Positions 8,926-17,718 of a stretch of 64,000 nucleotides of DNA are shown here, piece by piece; position 1 is the first letter of the stretch; every line of letters begins with the position of its first letter. Made by a program: the position numbers and the translations under genes. Source of the stretch: Streptomyces sp. 135 (lineage in GTDB: Bacteria > Actinomycetota > Actinomycetes > Streptomycetales > Streptomycetaceae); NCBI RefSeq assembly GCF_020026305.1, contig NZ_CP075691.1, positions 5,394,001 through 5,458,000 of the forward strand. Reading direction: 5' to 3'. A model generated the notes under the pieces. It was not told the origin of the DNA. It did no database searches and was given only the letters and a program-made list of their open reading frames with translations.

Positions 8926-9070
8926 CTGGCAAATCCCCCGGCGAAGAACGATGGGCCGCTCGACGCGTGACCAACTGCCTCATATGCGCCGAAATACTCG
9001 GTCGGTGGACCGCGTGGGTCAGAGCGAGACTGAATGATCTTGCGGTTCTCGTCAATACCCCGAGGCCCAA

Positions 9071-9089
9071 CGCCTCACCATGTGAGACG
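9071..9089. promoter_or_regulatory. Cluster palindrome, site 2 (CGCCTCA-N5-TGAGACG)
   Basis: It lies in the 221-bp divergent region between ATP-grasp B and the membrane-protein gene. The arms differ from a perfect palindrome at one position. It shares the TGAGACG half-site and 5-bp spacing with the other three sites. Confidence 0.6.
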
Positions 9090-9146
9090 AATTGGTGAAG
9101 TGCATCAAGCGATGCGGACGGCGGGCGGGGCCTTGAATGGGAAGCA

Positions 9147-10043
9147 TTGATCTCGCTCTTTCCGCGTGCCATTCTCCTGTCCGTGATGATTCCGGCCGCC
9201 TGTGCGGCTGCGCTGCTCTGCCTGATCGAGGGGAGCGAGGCCACGGCCCTGCTCTCCCGACGGCGGCCGCGGCCGTGGGGGCCGGTCTGTGCCGCGCTGG
9301 CCTCGGCCCTCGGCGTCCTCGTCGTGCTCGTCGTGCTGGTCTCCGTGTCCGCCGCGCTGCCACCGCGGGCCGTGCGGCTGGTGGCGGCGACGGCCGTCCT
9401 GCTGATCGGCCTCCAGTGGCTGGCCCGTGCGGTGCTGCGGCTGCTCGGCCCGCCGCGCCCGGACGAACGTACGGCGTTCGCGGTCGTCCTCGCCGCGGCC
9501 GTCGAGGCCGTCCTCGCGTGCGTCGCGCTGGCCGCCTCGGTGGACGCCTCCGTGCCGCTCTGGGCGGCGTGCGGGGTGGTGTCCGTCGCCCTCGCGGCGC
9601 TGGGCGGCCTTGCCGCGCGCCGTACGCTGCCCGATCCGCCGCAGCGCGTCCCCAAGGCCGTGCTCGCCCTCGCGCTGACCGCCACCGGGGCGGGCGTGGC
9701 GGGCCCGGCCGGCTGGTGGGCGACCGCCGCGGCGGCCACCGCCGTCACGCTCGCCGTGCTCTTCCTGCGGGGGTTGCCGTCCGCCCGCAAAGCCCCCGAA
9801 GCCCCCGAAGCCCCCGGAGGCCCCGAAGCCCCCGCAGGCCCCAAAGCCCCCGAAGCGGCCAAGGACGTCTCGGGCGTACGAGGGTTCCTGCTCGGTGACA
9901 CCGCCGTCACCTGGCCCGCCGCCGCCGGTTTCACGGCACTCGCGGTCGTCGTGGCCGCGCCGTGGCGTCCGGTGCTGCTCGCGCTGCTGGTGGCCGTGGT
10001 GCTGCTCGCGGCGACCGGCAGGCGGACCCCGGGGCGGCCCTGA
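9147..10043 (+). CDS. Multi-pass membrane protein
   Basis: A 298-residue, very hydrophobic protein with about seven to eight predicted helices and conserved acidic residues in membrane regions (LIEGSEATAL near residue 27, AVVLAAAVEAVLAC near residue 115). The overall pattern recalls small predicted transporter families such as COG4280, but I cannot assign it firmly. The start is TTG 9147; ATG 9186 is an alternative. A cytoplasmic low-complexity loop rich in Ala-Pro-Glu (about residues 213-235) separates the last helices. It is the first gene of a rightward unit with the adenylation enzyme and could move a substrate or product. Confidence 0.6.
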   Translation: MISLFPRAILLSVMIPAACAAALLCLIEGSEATALLSRRRPRPWGPVCAALASALGVLVVLVVLVSVSAALPPRAVRLVAATAVLLIGLQWLARAVLRLLGPPRPDERTAFAVVLAAAVEAVLACVALAASVDASVPLWAACGVVSVALAALGGLAARRTLPDPPQRVPKAVLALALTATGAGVAGPAGWWATAAAATAVTLAVLFLRGLPSARKAPEAPEAPGGPEAPAGPKAPEAAKDVSGVRGFLLGDTAVTWPAAAGFTALAVVVAAPWRPVLLALLVAVVLLAATGRRTPGRP

Positions 10044-10126
10044 CCTCCGGCACGGGAAGACGAGAACCCCCCGCTCACCGGCGCGGAACGTGCGCGTTCG
10101 CCCGCCCGCAGGAAAGGAAACGCGTC

Positions 10127-11677
10127 ATGCCGCCAGGCCCCGCCGCACCACCCACAGAGACCGCCGCGCCCCGTGATGTGGTCCACGCCGTTCGCGCGTA
10201 CGCCGCCGAAGAGCCGGACCGGCCCGCGGTCAAGGACGCCGGAACCTCGCTGTCGTACGCCCAACTGCTCGCCCGCGTCGAGACGTCGGCGGGTTACCTC
10301 GTCCGCGCGGGCGTCACGCCCGGTGACCGCGTGGGCATCCACCTGCCCAACTCCGCCGAGTACATCGTCGCCATCCTCGCCTGCATGACGGTGGGCGCGG
10401 TCTTCGTGCCCATCCCGTACGGCGACCCCGAGGAGCGCATCCGAGGGATCGCCGGGGACTGCGATGTCACCCTCACCGTCGTCCCCACCGGGCACGCGGT
10501 GTCGGAGGCCGCGCGGCGGGCGCTACGGCCGGTCGGTGTAGGGGAGTGGGCGGATGCCGAGGACACCGGGGACGTCGAGAACACCGAGGGCTACCGGGGC
10601 GATCGTGACGGCGAGGACATCGTGTACCTCGTCTACACCTCCGGCACCACCGGCAGGCCCAAGGGCGTCATGGTGCGCCGCGCCGGGCTGCGCAACTTCG
10701 TCGCAAACACGGTGGAGGTCTTCGAACTGACGCGTAAGACACGGGCGTTGTGCGTCTCGCCGTTCCACTTCGACGGCGCGTTCGGCAGCATCTTCTCCGT
10801 CCTCTCCGTCGGCGGCTCGCTCGTCGTGGCCGGGCACGGGCCGCTGCTGCCCGGCGACTTCTTCCGGCTCCTGCTGAGCGAGGGCATCACGCACACCTCG
10901 TTCTCCCCGAGCCTGCTGCGCCTGCTGACCTCGGGCCGCGACCTGCCGAGGCTCGCGGAGTCGCGGCTGCGCACCGTCGGCCTCGGCGGGGAGGACTGCA
11001 CGCCGCAGCAGATAGCCAAGCTGCTCGAACACCGGCCGGGGCTGAGGGTGTTCAACCGGTACGGGCCCACCGAGACGACCGTCGTGGTCGCCACGCACCT
11101 GATCACCCGCGAGTGGTGCGCGTCCGGCCGCAAGATCCCGCTGGGCGCCCCGGACCACGGCGTCGGCTTCCACCTCGTGGACGCCGAGGGGAACCTCGTC
11201 ACCGAGCCGGACACCCCCGGCGAGCTGTGCGTCAGCGGCGTACAGGTCATGGCCGGGTACTGGGGCGCCCCCGAGGTGACCCGGCAGGTGCTCCGCGACG
11301 ACCTGGTGCCCGGCACCACCGTCTACCGCACCGGCGACCTGGTGCGGCGCACGCCGGACGGGCTCTACGTCTACCTCGACCGCGCCGACAACGTGGTGAA
11401 GCGCAACGGCAACCGCATCTCCATGACGGAGGTCACCGCCGCGCTGCTCGACGTGCCCGGCGTGGAGGACGCGGTGGCCCTCGTCGACCGGCCGGACGGC
11501 CGCACGCTGATCCGCGCCTTCGTCGTGGCACCCGGCCTGGACGCCGCGCCCGTACGCAAGGAACTGCTGCTGCGGGTGCCCGCCTACATGAGCCCGGACT
11601 CGCTCCACGTCGTCGCCGAGCTGCCCCGGCTCAGCGGCGGCAAGCCGGACGCCCGCCGCCTGCGCGCGCTCCTGTGA
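10127..11677 (+). CDS. Free-standing adenylation enzyme (NRPS A-domain type)
   Basis: A 516-residue ANL-superfamily enzyme that would form an acyl-AMP and pass it to a carrier thiol. A3 (YLVYTSGTTGRPKGV), A5 (FNRYGPTETT), A7 (YRTGDLV) and the A10 lysine (LSGGKPDARRL) are all present. The ATG at 10127 has a strong GGAAAGGAAA site; the 165 bases of open frame before it are non-family. There is no fused carrier or condensation domain, so the ACP at 5483 is the natural partner. The binding-pocket residues would predict the amino acid, which I do not attempt here. Confidence 0.85.
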   Translation: MPPGPAAPPTETAAPRDVVHAVRAYAAEEPDRPAVKDAGTSLSYAQLLARVETSAGYLVRAGVTPGDRVGIHLPNSAEYIVAILACMTVGAVFVPIPYGDPEERIRGIAGDCDVTLTVVPTGHAVSEAARRALRPVGVGEWADAEDTGDVENTEGYRGDRDGEDIVYLVYTSGTTGRPKGVMVRRAGLRNFVANTVEVFELTRKTRALCVSPFHFDGAFGSIFSVLSVGGSLVVAGHGPLLPGDFFRLLLSEGITHTSFSPSLLRLLTSGRDLPRLAESRLRTVGLGGEDCTPQQIAKLLEHRPGLRVFNRYGPTETTVVVATHLITREWCASGRKIPLGAPDHGVGFHLVDAEGNLVTEPDTPGELCVSGVQVMAGYWGAPEVTRQVLRDDLVPGTTVYRTGDLVRRTPDGLYVYLDRADNVVKRNGNRISMTEVTAALLDVPGVEDAVALVDRPDGRTLIRAFVVAPGLDAAPVRKELLLRVPAYMSPDSLHVVAELPRLSGGKPDARRLRALL

Positions 11678-11681
11678 GGCG

Positions 11682-12902
11682 TCACTCCGTCTCCAGGACG
11701 AACTCGTCCATCAGACGGTCGATGAGCGCGGGCACCTCGGCCCGGTCCTGTGCCGCGAGGAAGACGCGGACCGCCGCCGTGCCCCGCCGGAAGTCGCCCA
11801 CCACGTCGCCGGCCGAGACGAACGACTCGGCCTCGACGACCTGCGGCAGCGCCGTGAAGTCCGACGCGGCGCTGACCGCGGTGACCTTGCCGGAGCGCAG
11901 CGGCAGGTCGACGAGGACGACGGTGCGCGGGTCGGTGACGGGGGCGACGCGCGGCGCGCGGCCCGCGGAGGTGTCGGTGAAGGCCTGCCACAGGTCGACG
12001 CCGTGCTGGAGCCGCACGAGGTCGGTCACGCCGTCGCCGCCGGGCCGGCAGGCGATCTCGCCGATCAGCAACTGGTCGCCGCTGCCGATGACTTCGAGGT
12101 GCGTGACGCCCGAGTCGAGGCCCAGTGCCTCGGTGGCCCGGCGGTGCAGTTCCTGGATCCGGCCGTACTCGGGGGCGTCCGGGGAGAGCGCGATCGAACC
12201 GGCGACCGCGCCGAACTGCTCCTGGAGCGGCGGGACGAGGTAGTGCGAGACACCGGAGAAGAGGACCTTGCCCTCGTGGAGGACGCCGTCGCAGTGGTAC
12301 TCGGTGCCGATCTCGATGAACCGCTCGACGATCAGCGGGAAGCCGGCCGACCGCAGGCCCGCCGCCTCCTCGGCGTCGGCGAGGGCGAGCGCCTGCTCGG
12401 GCGAGCCGACCACGAAGGTGTTCTGGCTGCCGCCGCCGAAGACCGGCTTGACGACGACGGGCCCGCCGCCCAGCTCCGCCTGGGCGCGCGGCAGTTCGGC
12501 GATCGTGGGCACCGAGACCCAGTCGGCCACGGGCAGCCCGGCCGCGCGCAGCGCCCGCTTCATCGCGTGCTTGTTGCTGAACCGCATCGCGGTGTCGAAT
12601 CCGATGCCCGGCACCCCGAACCAGGTGCGGACCAGGCCGGCCACCGGGACGCTCCGCTCGGCCGGTCCGATGACGCAGTCGATGCCCCGCTTCTCGTACA
12701 CCGTGCGCGCGGCCTCACGTACCTGGTCGAAATGGTAAAGAGTGTCCACTAGGTGTACATCAGCAATTCCTTCGTAACGGTGGGCGAACATCGGCATGGT
12801 AATGACCGAGACGGTGGCGAATTCGGAGAGCCGGGCCAACTCCCGAGGGGGATAGATCTTCGCCGCGTTGATCAGAACGGCGTGTGGGCGGGCGTCGGTC
12901 AT
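11682..12902 (-). CDS. ATP-grasp ligase C
   Basis: A 406-residue ATP-grasp enzyme, convergent with the adenylation gene (4-bp gap). The core shows FSNKHAMKRALRAAGLPVADW, GPVVVKPVFGGGSQNTF, LIVERFIEIGTEYHCDGV and VTHLEVIGSGDQLLIGEIACRPGGDGV, the last close to ATP-grasp B. ATG 12902 is preceded by AGGGGGAAACA. It is divergent from the dCTP-deaminase/dikinase operon across a region with two palindromes. It is expected to form an amide or phosphoramidate-type bond with ATP; the substrates are unknown. Confidence 0.8.
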   Translation of the reverse strand: MTDARPHAVLINAAKIYPPRELARLSEFATVSVITMPMFAHRYEGIADVHLVDTLYHFDQVREAARTVYEKRGIDCVIGPAERSVPVAGLVRTWFGVPGIGFDTAMRFSNKHAMKRALRAAGLPVADWVSVPTIAELPRAQAELGGGPVVVKPVFGGGSQNTFVVGSPEQALALADAEEAAGLRSAGFPLIVERFIEIGTEYHCDGVLHEGKVLFSGVSHYLVPPLQEQFGAVAGSIALSPDAPEYGRIQELHRRATEALGLDSGVTHLEVIGSGDQLLIGEIACRPGGDGVTDLVRLQHGVDLWQAFTDTSAGRAPRVAPVTDPRTVVLVDLPLRSGKVTAVSAASDFTALPQVVEAESFVSAGDVVGDFRRGTAAVRVFLAAQDRAEVPALIDRLMDEFVLETE

Positions 12903-13018
12903 TGTTTCCCCCTGTGGGAATGAGGCGGGCCTTCGGGCCTTCGGCCCTTGTGAGTGCGCCAGGCGGCGGGATCCGCATCGTTGATCGCGGTCGCCGCCTG
13001 CGCAAGACGTGGCCGGGA

Positions 13019-13037
13019 AGTCTCGGCATACGAGACG
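13019..13037. promoter_or_regulatory. Cluster palindrome, site 3 (AGTCTCG-N5-CGAGACG)
   Basis: It sits on the ATP-grasp C side of the 322-bp divergent region. The arms match as GTCTCG/CGAGAC, a variant of the consensus with the innermost A/T pair changed to G/C. Confidence 0.5.
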
Positions 13038-13114
13038 CCGCCGGAGTTGTGGCCAAACCTTTACAGCCCACCAACTTGTGTCCCGGCTAAGCGCCTTGCG
13101 GGTCAACCTTTCAG

Positions 13115-13133
13115 CGTGTCACTTCGTGAGACG
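13115..13133. promoter_or_regulatory. Cluster palindrome, site 4 (CGTGTCA-N5-TGAGACG)
   Basis: It lies 92 bp before the start of the dCTP-deaminase/dikinase fusion gene. One arm mismatch; the half-site TGAGACG is identical to site 2. Confidence 0.6.
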
Positions 13134-13224
13134 CCGTGCACAAGGGGTTGATCTTCGTTCATCAGGCTGACATATTCACCTCGCGGCATGGATATGCGCT
13201 GGACGAATGGGGCGGGGAGTTCGG

Positions 13225-15720
13225 ATGATCCTGACGGGCAGCGAGATCGCACGCGAACATGCCGCGGGCAGAATCACCATTAGTCCTTTTGAACCCTCGC
13301 AGGTGAACCCGAACAGCTATAACTTCCGGCTCGGCAAGCAACTGCGCGTGTACACCCGGATGCCGCTCGATCCCCGGTCCCCCAATGAGTACGAGGAACT
13401 GGAGATCCCGGACGAGGGCTACGTCCTGGAGCCCGGCCGCCTCTACCTCGCGCACACCGAGGAGGTCCTGGGCGGGCGCTGCTACGCGCCGACGTTCGCC
13501 GCCCGCTCCTCCGTCGCCCGGCTCGGCCTGTTCATCAACCTCTCCGCGAGCCTCGGCGACATCGGCTACGAGGGCCAGTGGACGCTCCAGCTCTACTCGA
13601 TGAACCGGGTCCGTGTGTACCACGGCATGAACATCGGCCAGATGATGTGGTGGCGCCCGCAGGGAGACGTCCAGTTGTACGACGGCAAGTACCAGGGCTC
13701 GGTCGGGCCGCGCGCCAGCGACATCCACCGGGACTTCGAGAAGAATCTGGCCCGCCACCGCCTGCCCGGCCTGGAGATGACCCCGGACCCCACCCAGGTC
13801 GGCGCGAAGTTCGCGTCCCTGGCGACGGCCTCCGCGTCCTACCCGGTGCCGACCGCCTTCGCGATCCCCGCCCCCGAACTGGCCGCGGCGATCGACGCCG
13901 ACTCCCGGGCCCGGCTCGGCGAGCTCTTCAGCGAACTGCGGGCCACCGTCGGCGCGTTCTTCACCGAGTCCATGGACCGCATCGGCGAGATCGTCGCGCA
14001 CACCCACCTGCCCCAGGAGACCGAGCGGCTGATCACCGAGCGGCTCAAGGACCTGTTCGGGGACAGCCTGGCGGGCCGCACGTTCGCCGTACGCTCCTCG
14101 GGCCTCGACGAGGACACCGCCGAAGGCAGCCTGGCCGGCGTCCACCAGAGCCTGCTCGGCGTCGAGGGCGTGGCGGGGGTCATCGCCGCCGTCGAGGAGT
14201 GCCGGCGCTCCTACTACGCGCCGCCCGCCGTCGCCGCCCGCGTGCGCGCCGGGGACTTCGACCCGCTGCCCCGCTTCGCCGTCTTCGTCCAGGAGATGGT
14301 CGACCCACGTCTGGCCGGCGTGGCCTTCACCGGCCTGGACGGCGACGGGCGGGACGTCACCGTCGAGTACGTCGAGGGCCTGGCCGAGGAGTTGGTGTCC
14401 GGCACCGCCGAACCGCTGCGCGCCTCCAGCGACCCCCGCGTCCTCGCCGGGCTGCCCGACGAGCACCGCGACGCGCTGACCGACGTCGTCCGCCTCGCCC
14501 GCGCGCTGCGCGCCGAGCGCGGCCACGACGTGGACGTGGAATGGGCCGTCGACGCCTCGGGCGTACGCGTCCTCCAGGTGCGTCCGGTCACCGCCCGGCG
14601 GACCGTCGCCGCCACCACGCCCGCCGGTGAACTGTGGACGGCCCGCCTGTACTTCGACGAACTTCCCACCGGGGCCCGGCTGCACGACGTGGAGGAGGTC
14701 TACGCCGGCTACACCGCCAAGCGCGGCCCGGCCCACCGTCTCGCCGCCGCCCACGGGGTGCCGGTCGGCGCGGGCTGGGTGGTCGGCTTCTCGCCCCGGG
14801 CGCTGCGCGGCCCCGAGGTCGCCGCGCGCCTGGCCGCGACGCTCGCCGAGGGGCACAGCGCCGAGTGCGTCCTGGACTTCGGCGACACGCTGCGCCAGAT
14901 CGTCGTTCCCAAGGACCAGGTGGTGGCCCGGCTCCTGGACGTGACCGGCGGCGGCTCCGCCGGGAGCGGCGAACACACCGTGCTCATACGGGACTTCGTC
15001 CGGGGTCAGCTCGGCGTCATCTCCCGGTCGGCGGGCGACGGACTGGTCGTCGAGTACACACCGGACGGGCTGCTCGCCCTCAACCGCGGCACCGCCGGCG
15101 CCCAGGCGGTCGTCGTCGACGCGGACGGCGCCGTCACCGCCCCCCACGACGCCGAGCCGGTGGTGCGCCACCTCGACACCGTGCGGCGGCTGACCGCCGC
15201 CATGCAGGAGAAGTACGGCGACGTCACCCTGGAGTGGGTGCTCGACGACGGTGCCCTGCTCTTCGTCGACTACTCCGTGCTCGGCAGCGACAGCGTCGTC
15301 GTGGGCGCCGCGGGCGCGTCCATCTCACCCGGCGGCGCGAGCGGCCCGCTGCTCACCCTCGACGACGACGAGATGCTCGCGCGCCTCTCGGTCGGCCCCG
15401 CGGTGAGCATCGACAAATCCCGTGACGTCTCCGAGTACGAGGGGCTGTCCCGTCTCATCGACAAGGTCTCGGCGCTGCCGGAACCGCCGGTGATCCGGGT
15501 CGCCCGCCCCTACGCCGTGCTGTCCGTGCTGCTCGACCGCGCCGCCGGGTTCGTCTTCGACCAGGGCTCCGCCCTGTGCCACCTCGCCATCCTGCTGCGC
15601 GAGGCGGGGGTGCCCGCCGTGGCGGCCGCGGGCCTCGGCGCGTTCCCCGACGGGGCGCAGGCCGTCATCGCCGACGGCTCCGTCACCGTCGCCTCGGTCG
15701 CAAGGAGCAAGCATGTCTGA
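13225..15720 (+). CDS. dCTP-deaminase-like domain fused to a PEP-synthase/rifampin-phosphotransferase-like dikinase
   Basis: An 831-residue fusion. Residues 1 to about 165 are a dCTP deaminase/dUTPase fold (MILTGSEIA, PNSYNFRL, ARSSVARLGL, a PGM-equivalent HGMNIGQM). The catalytic Glu (E. coli Glu138 by spacing) is Gln122, while Ser95 and Arg99 (E. coli Ser111 and Arg115) remain. About 190-480 is a dikinase ATP-binding domain (VRSSGLDEDTAEGSLAGVHQS, VQEMVDPRLAGVAFT). About 500-730 is an unassigned middle domain, and the end is a swivelling phosphohistidine domain (ALCHLAILLREAGVPAV, His786). Such dikinases move the beta phosphate of ATP through His to an acceptor. ATG 13225 matches the start of the second deaminase-like protein (20967). 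First gene of a long coupled operon. Confidence 0.85.
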   Translation: MILTGSEIAREHAAGRITISPFEPSQVNPNSYNFRLGKQLRVYTRMPLDPRSPNEYEELEIPDEGYVLEPGRLYLAHTEEVLGGRCYAPTFAARSSVARLGLFINLSASLGDIGYEGQWTLQLYSMNRVRVYHGMNIGQMMWWRPQGDVQLYDGKYQGSVGPRASDIHRDFEKNLARHRLPGLEMTPDPTQVGAKFASLATASASYPVPTAFAIPAPELAAAIDADSRARLGELFSELRATVGAFFTESMDRIGEIVAHTHLPQETERLITERLKDLFGDSLAGRTFAVRSSGLDEDTAEGSLAGVHQSLLGVEGVAGVIAAVEECRRSYYAPPAVAARVRAGDFDPLPRFAVFVQEMVDPRLAGVAFTGLDGDGRDVTVEYVEGLAEELVSGTAEPLRASSDPRVLAGLPDEHRDALTDVVRLARALRAERGHDVDVEWAVDASGVRVLQVRPVTARRTVAATTPAGELWTARLYFDELPTGARLHDVEEVYAGYTAKRGPAHRLAAAHGVPVGAGWVVGFSPRALRGPEVAARLAATLAEGHSAECVLDFGDTLRQIVVPKDQVVARLLDVTGGGSAGSGEHTVLIRDFVRGQLGVISRSAGDGLVVEYTPDGLLALNRGTAGAQAVVVDADGAVTAPHDAEPVVRHLDTVRRLTAAMQEKYGDVTLEWVLDDGALLFVDYSVLGSDSVVVGAAGASISPGGASGPLLTLDDDEMLARLSVGPAVSIDKSRDVSEYEGLSRLIDKVSALPEPPVIRVARPYAVLSVLLDRAAGFVFDQGSALCHLAILLREAGVPAVAAAGLGAFPDGAQAVIADGSVTVASVARSKHV

Positions 15721-16927
15721 GAACCCCACGGCCACCGGGGACGGCGAGGCGGCCTGGATCGCCGTCGGCGGCATCCACCTCCTCAACGGCACGGCCCCGC
15801 CGCGCGAGCGCGAGCCGATCGCGCTGGTGCGGGTCCCGGCCGTCGAGACCGTCCGCCCGAGCAACACCGTCGTCGTGCACTGGGACCGCGTCGGCCACTG
15901 CGAGGCCCTCGCCCCCGTCACCGGACGCACCGCCCGGCTCACCGGCGCCGCGCTCTTCCCCGACGCCGTCGCCTGCCCCGACCTGGCCGCGCTCGCACCG
16001 GACAGCGCCTCCGCGCTCGTCCCGCTCGCCTACGTCAGCGGTTCGCCCGAGGCCGGCTACCACGTCTACACCCAGGTGCGCTTCCTCGCCGAGGACGCCT
16101 GCTTCGTCCGCGTCACCCCCGAGCCGGTCGGCGCGGGCCCCGTCGACGCGCTCGGCTGGCTCGCCCCCGGGCTCGACGCCCACGCCGAACACGCGCTGTT
16201 CCTCAACAACCACCAGCGCTACTACCGCAAGTGCTTCCCCGGCCAGGAGCTGGAGTACAAGTACACGCTCGCCCCCGCCCCGGACATCTGGGCGCTCACC
16301 GTGGAGCTGAACCGGCGCATCCAGGCGGGCGGCCTCACCGGCTTCGTCCCCGAGTACCGCGACGAGTTCCAGGCCTGGGACTACGCCAACCACCTCTTCG
16401 AGGTGACCGGCCCCGAGGCCGAACGCGGCTACGTGTCGTTCATCCCCACCACCGACGGCAAGCAGCTCATGAAGCGCAAGTGGTACGCCGAGGACTCCTT
16501 CTCCCGGCGGGAGGAGCACACGTACGGACTCACCGTCGAACCCGCCGAGTACGGGCAGTACATCCGCTCCGAACTGGGCGTCGAGATCCGTCCGTTGCCG
16601 CCCTTCCGGCGCGTGCGCTACGACGTCAACTTCGAGTCCGTGCGCACCGGCCACGTCTACGGCATCTTCTTCGACCACTGCTCGCTCTACGGCGCCCGTG
16701 ACGTGGTGCTCTCCCAGTGCGAGCTGGAGTACCTGCGCACCCGCAGCCCGCTGGAGCCCGACGAGGCGGCGGCCCTGGAGGAGATCGAGACGCTCGCCCA
16801 GTGGCTGGAGGGATACCTGACCGAGCACGGCCTGCCCGCCGAGCGCTCCTTCTACTCCAAGCGCACCTTCCTCCAGGACGCGGTGGCCGCGCGGCCCGAG
16901 CTGGCCGGGCTGGCGGAACCATGCTGA
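15713..16927 (+). CDS. CYTH/triphosphate-tunnel-metalloenzyme-like protein
   Basis: A 404-residue protein with no obvious full-length relative. From residue 179 it reads ELEYKYTL, the ExExK signature of CYTH (triphosphate tunnel) enzymes. The order of later elements also fits: KRKWY, RREEHTYGL, ELGVEI...RRVRYDVNF, FFDHCSLYGARDV and the closing CELEYL. CYTH enzymes bind triphosphates in a beta tunnel and hydrolyse or cyclise them. The first 170 residues are an extra unassigned domain. It overlaps the dikinase gene by 8 bp, so the two are translationally coupled and probably work on the same phosphorylated metabolite. Assignment is by motif pattern only. Confidence 0.6.
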   Translation: MSENPTATGDGEAAWIAVGGIHLLNGTAPPREREPIALVRVPAVETVRPSNTVVVHWDRVGHCEALAPVTGRTARLTGAALFPDAVACPDLAALAPDSASALVPLAYVSGSPEAGYHVYTQVRFLAEDACFVRVTPEPVGAGPVDALGWLAPGLDAHAEHALFLNNHQRYYRKCFPGQELEYKYTLAPAPDIWALTVELNRRIQAGGLTGFVPEYRDEFQAWDYANHLFEVTGPEAERGYVSFIPTTDGKQLMKRKWYAEDSFSRREEHTYGLTVEPAEYGQYIRSELGVEIRPLPPFRRVRYDVNFESVRTGHVYGIFFDHCSLYGARDVVLSQCELEYLRTRSPLEPDEAAALEEIETLAQWLEGYLTEHGLPAERSFYSKRTFLQDAVAARPELAGLAEPC

Positions 16928-17718
16928 CGGGCGGGGCCCGCGGCGCGCTGATCGACCTCGACGGCACCGTCCACGCGCGCGGCGCGCTGCTGCCGGGCGC
17001 CGCCGGGGCCATCGACGAGCTGCGCGCGCAAGGCGTCCGGCTGCGCTTTTTGACCAACACCGACTCCAAGACGCCGGAGACCATCCGCGCCGAGCTGGCC
17101 GCACTCGGCCTGCGCGTGGCCGCCTCGGAGCTGTTCACCCCGGTCGCGGCGGCGGAGCTGCTGCTCGCCGCCGAGGACGCCGATCCCTTCCTCGTGGTCG
17201 GCGAGGAGGTCGGGCCCGTGCTCGCGAAGTTCGTGCGCGGCGGCCCGCCCACCCATGTCGTGGTGGGCGACTGCCGGGACGTCCTGGACTACCCGCTGCT
17301 CGACGCGGCCTTCCGCGCGCTGCGCGCCGGCGCCGGACTGATCGCGCTCCAGCGCGGCCGGTACTTCAAGCGGGCTGACGGCGACCACCTCGACACGGGC
17401 GCGGTCGTGGCGGCCCTGGAGTACGCGGCGGGCACCCCCGCGCGCCTGGTGGGCAAGCCGTCCACCGACTTCTTCGCGCTCGCGCTGCGCTCGGCCGGCT
17501 GCGAGGCCGCCCAGTGCGTCGTGGTCGGCGACGACGCCACCACCGACATCGCGGGCGGCCTCGCCATCGGCGCGCGCACCGTGCAGGTGCGCACGGGCAA
17601 GTACGCCGACCAGCGCGCCGCCGGGGAGGGCCCGCGGGCCCACGACGTGATCGACGGCATCGCGGACCTGCCCGCGCTGCTGGCGGCCGCCGGACCGCTC
17701 CCGCAGGGGGCGAGTTGA
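16921..17718 (+). CDS. HAD-superfamily IIA phosphatase (LHPP/NagD-like)
   Basis: A 265-residue phosphatase with motif I ALIDLDGTVHARG, motif II RFLTNTDSKTPETI, a lysine region LVGKPSTDFF and motif IV VVVGDDATTDIAGG. The cap position between motifs II and III marks type IIA. Close families act on sugar phosphates, pyridoxal phosphate, or the N-P bonds of phosphohistidine and phospholysine. The last is notable beside a phosphohistidine-domain dikinase, but the specificity is inference. ATG 16921 overlaps the upstream stop. Confidence 0.85.
   Translation: MLTGGARGALIDLDGTVHARGALLPGAAGAIDELRAQGVRLRFLTNTDSKTPETIRAELAALGLRVAASELFTPVAAAELLLAAEDADPFLVVGEEVGPVLAKFVRGGPPTHVVVGDCRDVLDYPLLDAAFRALRAGAGLIALQRGRYFKRADGDHLDTGAVVAALEYAAGTPARLVGKPSTDFFALALRSAGCEAAQCVVVGDDATTDIAGGLAIGARTVQVRTGKYADQRAAGEGPRAHDVIDGIADLPALLAAAGPLPQGAS

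Noticed and set aside
10127..11677. Multi-domain NRPS
   Set aside because: Only an adenylation enzyme is encoded; no condensation or carrier domain is fused, and none of NRPS type lies nearby apart from the single free ACP.
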